Below, piece by piece: positions 57,061 to 64,000 of a stretch of 64,000 bases of DNA (its first letter is position 1; each line of letters starts with the position of its first letter). Made by a program: the position numbers and the translations under genes. The notes under the pieces were generated by a model. The model saw only the letters and a program-made list of their open reading frames with translations, was not told the origin of the DNA and made no database searches. This stretch comes from Pelecanus crispus (Eukaryota > Chordata > Aves > Pelecaniformes > Pelecanidae), in NCBI RefSeq assembly GCF_030463565.1, contig NC_134676.1, forward strand, positions 5,110,001-5,174,000. The letters are read 5' to 3'.

Positions 57061-57775
57061 TTGTGACAAAAGCCATGATATTTTCAACTTGCTGGAAGAC
57101 TCCACATCAGGTAATACGTAATTGTTCTTGGAGATGAAAGTATGCTGGGGGAGTGCCACGCAGTTGCTCAGTTGATGGAGATTTGGCGACTCTTCTCTTT
57201 GACATCCTGGATTTAACATGTATGGGATACAACAGCCTGGTTTTGTGCCCAGAACCCAGGAGAAAGCTCATCTATGTAATGGCATAAATAACATTTCTCT
57301 GTCGGGACAAAATTCCCCAAAACTCTGTGATAACGTGACAGTTGGATGATGCACTCGTTCAGGTCTTTCAGTGCTCACAGCTGACCCAGACTGTGGAATT
57401 TGGTATTTATCCCAAATGAGGGGAAGGCTGGTGGTGTGGAGGGAAGTAGGGGAAAATTATGCCTCCAGTGCTGGTGGTACAGCATCCTTGCTGAGGGCTT
57501 TGCTGGTGGGCAGGGCTGGACCAGGCTGGGATCACTGCTGTCAGCAAATGCCATTGACACCATCATCCTGTCCATTTGTCTGGACCATTGAAACAGCTTC
57601 TGTAATAACTTACTGCTTAATATGTAATAGGAGTGATGCTGTTGACTTTTTCACCACTTCTCGATCCAATAATTGTGATGAAAATGATTTGTTTTATCAT
57701 GGTTAAAGTACTCTCTGAATAATACTATGGTAGGCCCTAAGAAATGGGGAGAATTCAGTGAGCTGATATTTTTGA
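57061..57775 (+). other. Intergenic sequence after EPG5
   Basis: Unique sequence between the inferred EPG5 poly(A) site and the next CR1. Nothing was recognised. Confidence 0.5.
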
Positions 57776-58480
57776 TCATAGAATCAGAATCGTTTAGGTT
57801 GGAAAAGACCTTTAAGATCATCCAGTCCAACCATTAACCTAACACTACCAAGTCCACCACTAAACCAACTAAGGGTAGAGTAATAATTAATTCCACGTTT
57901 CCTGGCTTGGTGGCTGGATTCTTTTTTTAATGGAAGTAAAACGAGGAATCATTAAGGTTGGAAAGGATCTCAAAGATCATCATTCCAATCATCAACCCAA
58001 CACCCCCATGCCCACTAAACCATGTCCCCAAGTGCCACATCTGCCCGTTTTTTGAACACTTCCAGGGATGGGGACTCCACCACCTCTCTGGGCAGCCTGT
58101 TCCAATGCTTGACTACCCTTTCTGTGAAGAAATTTTTCCTAATATCCAATCTAAACCTCCCCTGGTGCGGCTTGAGCCCATTTCCTCTCATCCTATTGCT
58201 AACTACTTGGGAGAAGAGGCCAACACCCACCTCACTCCCCCCTCCTGTCAGGCAGTTGTAGAGAGCGATCAGGTCTCCCCTCAGCCTCCTCTTCTCCAGG
58301 CTGAACACCCCCAGCTCCCTCAGCCGCTCCCCACCAGCCCTGTGCTCCAGACCCTTCACCAGCCTTGTTGCCCTTCTCTGGACACGCTCCAGCACCTCAA
58401 TGTCTTTCTTGTATTGAGGGGCCCAAAACTGAACACAGTATTTGAAGTGTGGCCTCACCAGTGCCGAGTACAGGGGCACA
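57776..58480 (-). mobile_element. Tandem-tail CR1, 5'-truncated, intergenic
   Basis: The longest of the three tandem-tail copies. On the minus strand, ORF2 C-terminal sequence is open for 160 codons (58015-58497). It is followed by a type-1 tail, the same linker (complement of about 57887-57945) and a type-2 tail ending near GATTCTGATTCTATGATC. The 5' end breaks at about 58480. Confidence 0.93.
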
Positions 58481-59279
58481 ATGTGCACGTTACCCACAAA
58501 CTGATCTGCTGGCTTCTTGGAGAGTGGTAGAAGTCTGAACCTGTGCTTTCCTCAAACAAAGGAGAGCAGTTTTATGAACTAACAGATCCACTGGCACAAA
58601 TGTGCACGCCGGTGCTTGGTGTCTCATTCTCCAAACGGTGCCCGACAGATTGACTTTTTGTTTCTTCTAGTTTTACTGGAAAGACTTTCACATTCCCAGC
58701 ATCTCCCACCCTCCCTCCTACCCCAAACTGCAGTGTTCTTTTTCACATCATAAATGTAACCGGGTAATTTCAGAAGAAAACTGAGTTTTGTGTTGTTTTT
58801 AGCACTGTAGATTGCAGCAGAAAGAGATGAAATTGGAACGTCAGCTACTTAATAACAAGTGTGCCTTTTGGATAATTCATGCAGCTTAGTCGGAGGATGA
58901 AGATCTGTGGCTTTTTGGACGTTTGACTGGCACAGGTGGTGTTGCGTTGGGATGAACTGTTGCCTGTGGATTGCAGCTTAAGTATTTATTAAGAAAATAA
59001 GGCCAAATAGGGAAATGGACATAACAGGTGATTGAGGCAATTACTTAAGTCGGTGGAATGGAAAACTAGGAATCTGAGCAGCAAGATGCATGGAAGGTGC
59101 AGAGAGTGCTTCGTCTGCAGGCTGACTCTACAGCGTCCCACAGGGGCTGGGGCACTGGTGATGGGAGTTGCTATCACTTAGTCTGGAAGCTGAAGTGCTC
59201 GACAGAGCAATGGCCAAATCCTCCCAAACCCTGACTATGCAGAAACTGGGGGGGAAAAAGGGGGGAGGAACTGGAACAT
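58481..59279 (+). other. Intergenic sequence, nothing recognised
   Basis: Unique AT-rich sequence between two CR1 pieces, with a G/A-rich stretch at about 59246-59270. No gene was recognised. Confidence 0.5.
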
Positions 59280-59730
59280 GCTTGTTGGGCCATTCGAGGT
59301 CATTACTAGAACCCCCTGGCACGTGTGCTGCTGTGTTTTGTCCCTCCAGTATATACTGGTTTGAGTCCCCTGTGAGGACCAGGGCCTGCCAACACGGGGC
59401 TTCTTCCTTGCGCACATCCTGGGCAGGTGGTCTGTAGTGGATGCCCACCACACCATCACCTGTGTTTGTTGACCTGTAAGCTCTCGGCTGGCTCATCATC
59501 CACCCCGGGCCAGTGCCCTGTGCATTCCCGCTGCGCTCTCACGTAAAGGACAACTTCTCGTCCTCGCTGTCCCACCTTGTCCTTCCTGAAGAGGCCGTAT
59601 CCAACCATGGCAGCGCTCCAGGCTTGGGAGCTATCCCGCAGCATCTCTGTCATCCCAGTGAGACTGTAGCCCTACAGCCGCACGTGGACCTCTTAATTCC
59701 TCTTGTTTGTCCTCCCACTTGAGAGGCACC
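59280..59730 (-). mobile_element. CR1 ORF2 endonuclease-domain fragment, decayed
   Basis: Across three minus-strand frames I read pieces in the order expected for the CR1 AP-like endonuclease: KQEEL and SHWDD (59631-59730), WSAAMVGYGLFRKD followed by VVLYVRAQ (59456-59653), then VVGIHYRPPAQD and ALVLTGDSNQ (to about 59340). Frameshifts and substitutions show decay. Most CR1 copies are truncated before this domain. An open minus frame continues upstream to 60102 and may be more of the same element, but I do not recognise it. Confidence 0.7.
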
Positions 59731-60102
59731 TGGTTGTGCTGGCTTCTCAGAAAAGGTATGAGAGCTTTCCCCACGACGCTGTCCTGTAGGTACTTCTTTG
59801 TCGTGCACGTACACTGAAGGGGGCTCCTTCCACTCCATTTTGTTGATGACGATGTCTCTCCTCTGCACATCACCCCACACCTTTTGCTTTCCAAAGGACG
59901 GAACAGCGGGTGGCGAGAGGGAAATGTTGAGAGCAAACTCTTCCTGTTGAGAATCAATCTTGCAGGGGTTTGGATGGGTTAAAGAGAGGGGCAGGATTCC
60001 AGCAAAGTAATTTCTGTGCCTTTTTTTTTTTTTTTTTTTTCCCCCTCCCCTAGTGTCCAGACATGTGGTGGGTTCCTGTACCTGGACATCCTCGTTCTCC
60101 AA

Positions 60103-60542
60103 TTTGCTGCACTAACATCATCTGTGCTCTGGAAGCTGAGTAAGTAAAAGCTGGACAGTGCTAATCCATGAGTTTCCTCACGTCTGAGTTACTGGCTTGT
60201 GACACGCGCTTGCTGGCAGCGCGTAGGGTGCCGATAACGTGCAGCGGGGCACGCTCAGTGGTTTTGGGGCATGAGGTCTGATGCTTCTATTTGGACTCAA
60301 ACTACTTGAGTTAAAGAAGTAGTTTTCAAGAGTAAAATCCTGTAAGCCAAGCTTCGATCCCATCCATGGGTGGAATTGGGTTCTCATTAATGTATGTCTA
60401 TAAATTATAAGGGCTCTTATTTTCTTAATTGAATTTCTAATTCAATTCATTTTGTCCAGTTAATATTTCTGAGATCTCTTTCTCCCTGTGAAACTGAGCT
60501 TACTGGTCCATGACTATGCTGTCTGCTATAACTTCCTTTTCG
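60103..60542 (+). other. Intergenic sequence, nothing recognised
   Basis: Unique sequence without recognisable genes or repeats. Confidence 0.5.
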
Positions 60543-60775
60543 TAGAATCATAGAATGCTTTGGGTTGGAAAGGACCTTTAGAGCCCACCCAGCCCAACCC
60601 CTGCAGTGCCAGGGACAGCTTTAACCAGAGCAGGGTGCTCAGAGCCCCGTCCAGCCTGGCCTGGGATGTTGCCAGGGATGGGGCATCTCCCACCTCTCTG
60701 GGCAACCTGTGCCAGTTCTTCACCACCTTCATTGTAAAAAACTTCTTTCTAATGTCTAGTCTAATGTCTTTTCCT
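60543..60775 (-). mobile_element. CR1 fragment of another subfamily
   Basis: Plus-strand text TAGAATCATAGAATGCTTTG, GGTTGGAAAGGACCTTTAGA and CCTCTCTGGGCAACCTGTGCC fits an antisense CR1 3' end. The tail (CCCAACCCCTGCAGTGCCAGG) is unlike the other copies here. No open frame of note. Confidence 0.85.
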
Positions 60776-63093
60776 CTTTGCATCTCTTCCTATATTTATT
60801 AAACCTGGCTTTGCCACTACTGGGATTTTAAACTGGGATTTAAAAGATCAGGTTTAAACATTTCCTTGCATTTTTTTTTTTTCCTTTCCTTTTTTTTCCC
60901 TTGTTATCCTGGCCAAGTCATTTAAAATTGTGCTTTATTTTCCCAGCGCAGATGTTATGAAGAGGTGAGCATTAAAATAAAAATTCCCAGGCTGGGGGTG
61001 AGCTTGCAAGCAGGACCACAGGCTCGATGGTAGCTCAGGAACAACTTGGGCTCCCAGCCAGCGGCGGTTGTTACCAGAAGCAGGATCATTAGGAAACGAG
61101 TTTTGGAGCTGCTGCACTGGAATGATTCCACAGAGCATCGAATCCAGTGATATAAACCTGAAAGTAGGTTCTTGTCACTCCTTCTTTTTTTTTTTTTTTT
61201 TTTTTCATTCTGTCTCCTTTTCTTCCATGCCAACCCATTGCTCTTCACAGCCTTCTCCTGGACCTTTGTCTGCCTGACCCAAGGCTCCAGGTTGACTTGT
61301 GTCATCCTGTACCATGAGCTGGGTCTCTTCACCTGGTCTTGGAGTGCTTCACAGTGGGGTTAGAGACTTGATTGTGGACGGCCAGTGACTTTGTAGTAGT
61401 GATTTCATCTCAGAAGAATTTAAGAGATGAGCAGTAAGGCCTTAAAGGAACTTTTTCACGTAACGCAGAGATGGAAATTGTTTAGCAATTTTTTTTTTTT
61501 TTAAAAAAAAAAAGCTAATTTGGTTCATTGGAACATTTTCACGGCATATTTATCGCAGAGCTCTGAGATTCTCGTCGTGTGTGCAGACGAGCGCTAGGAG
61601 CTGCAGTAGAGTTACAATACAGACCACCCTTTGAATGCCTTGCTTTCAGCTGTACCAGCTTTTGGAAAACCTCTTTTCCTTTTTGCTTGGACTCCTCTTG
61701 AAAGTTAAGATTTCCTTTAAACTCTTAAATAAACTCTTCTGGAAGTTAAGGAATAATAATAATAAAAAACCCCTGCAGAAATTCTGGTAGCATTTTTTCA
61801 CAGCTGGTATTTGAAACATGAAAATACTTCACTTGCTGGCTCTAGGAAGCTGCGTGTGGTTTGACGAGTGGAGTGGTGAAAACTGCTTTTTGAAGTAATG
61901 TCTGAAAAAAGCCAAAGCAAAAAGATGTGAGAAAATGGTAGACTGTTATCTGTTTGCTAAACACTATCCGATACAGGCTAAAAACACACGGGTTGGTTAG
62001 AACTGACATCCCACGCAGATCCTCCTCTGCTCTTCCACCTCCATCCCTCTTTGTTTCCTCTTTTCTTTTTTCTGTCTTCCCTTTAAAGGCTTCTCTGGCT
62101 TGTAAGCAGCAACAGGCATGGAAAACACGCGCTTACAAGGCCTGTTTGCCCTTTTGTGCATCAGTCGACGTCAGTCTTGTGTTCACCGGGAAAAGGCACC
62201 CATGTACAGAGCAGACAGGAATTTGAACCGTGCAAGCGAGTGCGGATGAGACTGCCCAGGTCCTCAGCTGCGTCTCGATGCTGTTCTTTCTGTCGGCAAA
62301 GCCTGGCTGCCGCCGTGTCTGCGGTCAAAGTTCTCGTAGGTGGAGTCTTGCAGCTGGGGCCTGGCAGTGGAAGAAGTGAATAAGGTGAAGACACATTTCT
62401 GGCTGCTCTAGACTTTATAAGTGGCTTCAACTAGTAGTTAAGGAGTGTCAGGGTAAGTGTCTGCAATACTCTCTGATACGGACCCTCCCCTCTGCAGCAC
62501 GTAGTTTTTAAGTGTCTGAGTTGCATCTAATGTTTGACATCTTAAAGCATCCAGACTGATCTCCTACACCGTTAGCATTAACTCCTACTGTCCTGCTGCT
62601 CAGAGCCTCAGGAGATTGTACAAACCTCTCCTGAGAAGGATGATCTCACGTAGAGCGTGGAGGATCTTGGGTTTTAAGCTTTCATCTATGTATGTATCTC
62701 TACAAATATTAGCAAGGGTGCCGTATGGTTTCGACCCCGTTAAATCAGCAAAAACTATGCTTTTGCAAATAATTGTTACAAATTTAGCTGTAGGATTAGA
62801 TGCCTTGTTGCCTCTTTGGCTGTGTCCTGATGCTGTACCCTTGAGTGTCCTGCTGAAACGCCCATCTTTTTTGGGTAAGGAGATATAAGGATAACTCAGG
62901 TTGGAAGGGAGAAGCCCCAGGCAGATGTAACTATACTGACCTCAGATACAGCTTCTTTAGGTTTAGCCTAAGGGTTGGGTTTGGTTTTTAGTTTGTTTGG
63001 GTTTTTTTTCCCATCCCTTTCTAGCTTGGCCACCACAGCTGTCAGGAGCATCCAAGAATGGTGTGCTGGGTAATGGGAAATGCCAAGGGTACT
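60776..63093 (+). other. Intergenic sequence, nothing recognised
   Basis: Unique sequence with oligo-T or T/A runs near 60871-60898, 61181-61205 and 61490-61513. A 90-codon plus-strand frame at 62616-62888 has no recognisable homology. Confidence 0.5.
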
Positions 63094-63653
63094 TGTCCTG
63101 GTTTCGGCTGGGATAGAGTTAATTTTCTTCCTAGTAGCAGGCATAGTGCTATGTTTTGGATTTAGTAGGAGAAGAATGTTGATAACACAATGATGTTTTA
63201 GTTGTGGCCAAGTACTGCTTATGCTAGTCAAGGACTTTTCAGCTTCCCAGGCTCTGCCAGGTGCACAAGAAACTGGGAGGGGGCACAGCCAGAATAGTTG
63301 ATCCAAACTGCCCCAAGGGCTATTCCGTACCATATGGTGTCATGGGCAGTATAGAAACTGGGGGGGGTTGGCTGGGGAGCAGCAATCGCTGCTTGGGGAC
63401 TGGCTGGGTATCAGTTGGCGGGTGGTGAATAATTGCATTGTGCATCACTTGCTTTGTATATTATTATTATTATCATATTGTTACTATTATCGTTACTATT
63501 TTACTTTATTTCAATTATTAAGCTGTTCTTATCTCACCCCAGGAGCGTTTCTCACTCTTACTCCTCCGATTCTCTCCCCCATCCCATCAGGGCAGGGGGA
63601 GTGAGGGAGCGGCTGCGTGGTGCTGAGCTGCTGGCTGGGGCTGAACCACGACA
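63094..63653 (+). mobile_element. Solo LTR, second copy of the same family
   Basis: A 560-bp element beginning TGTCCTGGTTTCGGCTGGGA and ending ACCACGACA, homologous over its whole length to the copy at 23.9 kb but in the opposite orientation. It is flanked by GTACT (63089-63093) and GTACA (63654-63658), a 5-bp duplication with one mismatch. It contains the same ATTATT-rich tract. No viral coding sequence adjoins it. Confidence 0.88.
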
Positions 63654-63871
63654 GTACAGTGGGAGCATCGTATGGATACCAGCTAAAGAATCGGGCCCTG
63701 CCACATGTGAGCTGGCTCTGAGGTGGGCTGTTTGGCGTCTCCATACCTTCTTCTACACTTGGCAGAGCTCATCAGCTTTGACATGGCCCCTTTTTCTACC
63801 CCATTAGAGACTGGGGTGCAGGGGGGAAGAAAGCTTCTGTTGCACAGTTTCCCTCTCTTGTTCATCATTCA

Positions 63872-64000
63872 TTTAGATTGGATATTAGGAAAAATTTCTT
63901 CATGGAAAGAGTGTTCAAGCATTGGAACAGGCTGCCCAGAGAGGTGGGGGAGTCACCATCCCTGGAAGTGTTCAAAGAATGGGCAGATGTGGCACTTTGG
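63872..64000 (+). mobile_element. CR1 LINE, runs off the window edge
   Basis: Sense CR1 starting at TTTAGATTGGATATTAGG and coding [18 protein letters not shown] and [14 protein letters not shown] to the last base. 5'-truncated. The 3' tail lies beyond the window. Confidence 0.9.

Noticed and set aside
62616-62888. 90-codon hydrophobic plus-strand frame as a membrane protein gene
   Set aside because: No recognisable homology, splice context or regulatory signal supports it.
23909-63653. The two LTRs as ends of one provirus
   Set aside because: They are in opposite orientation, about 39 kb apart, have different flanking duplications, and the sequence between them is mostly EPG5.

Overview
The window is vertebrate nuclear DNA, almost certainly from a bird. 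Two things show this. A multi-exon gene on the + strand reads as the vertebrate autophagy tether EPG5. The interspersed repeats are CR1 (chicken repeat 1) LINE copies, with the typical ATTCTATG-type 3' ends, plus solo LTRs of an avian endogenous-retrovirus family. There are no prokaryotic genes, operons, tRNA or rRNA genes. I cannot name the species.

EPG5 fills positions 1 to about 57,060. The window opens inside an exon. I traced 41 exons (W1-W41), all consistent in reading phase, giving 2,159 residues and a TAG stop at 55,277-55,279. The human protein has about 2,579 residues in 44 exons (from memory), so the window should hold roughly exons 4-44, with about 420 N-terminal residues missing upstream. 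The tandem LC3-interacting motifs (WTLV in W4, WILL in W5) are intact. A 3' UTR of about 1.8 kb ends near an AATAAA at 57,037. No broken exon was seen.

The introns carry most of the repeats. These are CR1 pieces of several ages at 1.4, 3.0-3.6, 15.9-16.9, 24.7-25.3, 33.3-33.7, 41.8-43.9, 45.5-46.1 and 48.8-49.0 kb, a solo LTR at 23.9-24.5 kb, and an unidentified LTR-like fragment at 15.4-15.9 kb. The CR1 copy at 42.3-43.9 kb, antisense to EPG5, keeps an uninterrupted 516-codon frame with the whole reverse-transcriptase core.

From 57.1 kb to the end is intergenic. It holds more CR1 pieces, including a rare fragment of the CR1 endonuclease domain at 59.3-59.7 kb, and a second solo LTR of the same family at 63.1-63.65 kb in the opposite orientation. 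No second host gene was recognised.

The most unusual signal is a CR1 lineage whose copies carry two different CR1 3' tails in tandem, joined by the same linker, at three loci. At one of them the second tail is split by another CR1 flanked by GAGTT. I found no clearly novel gene system.
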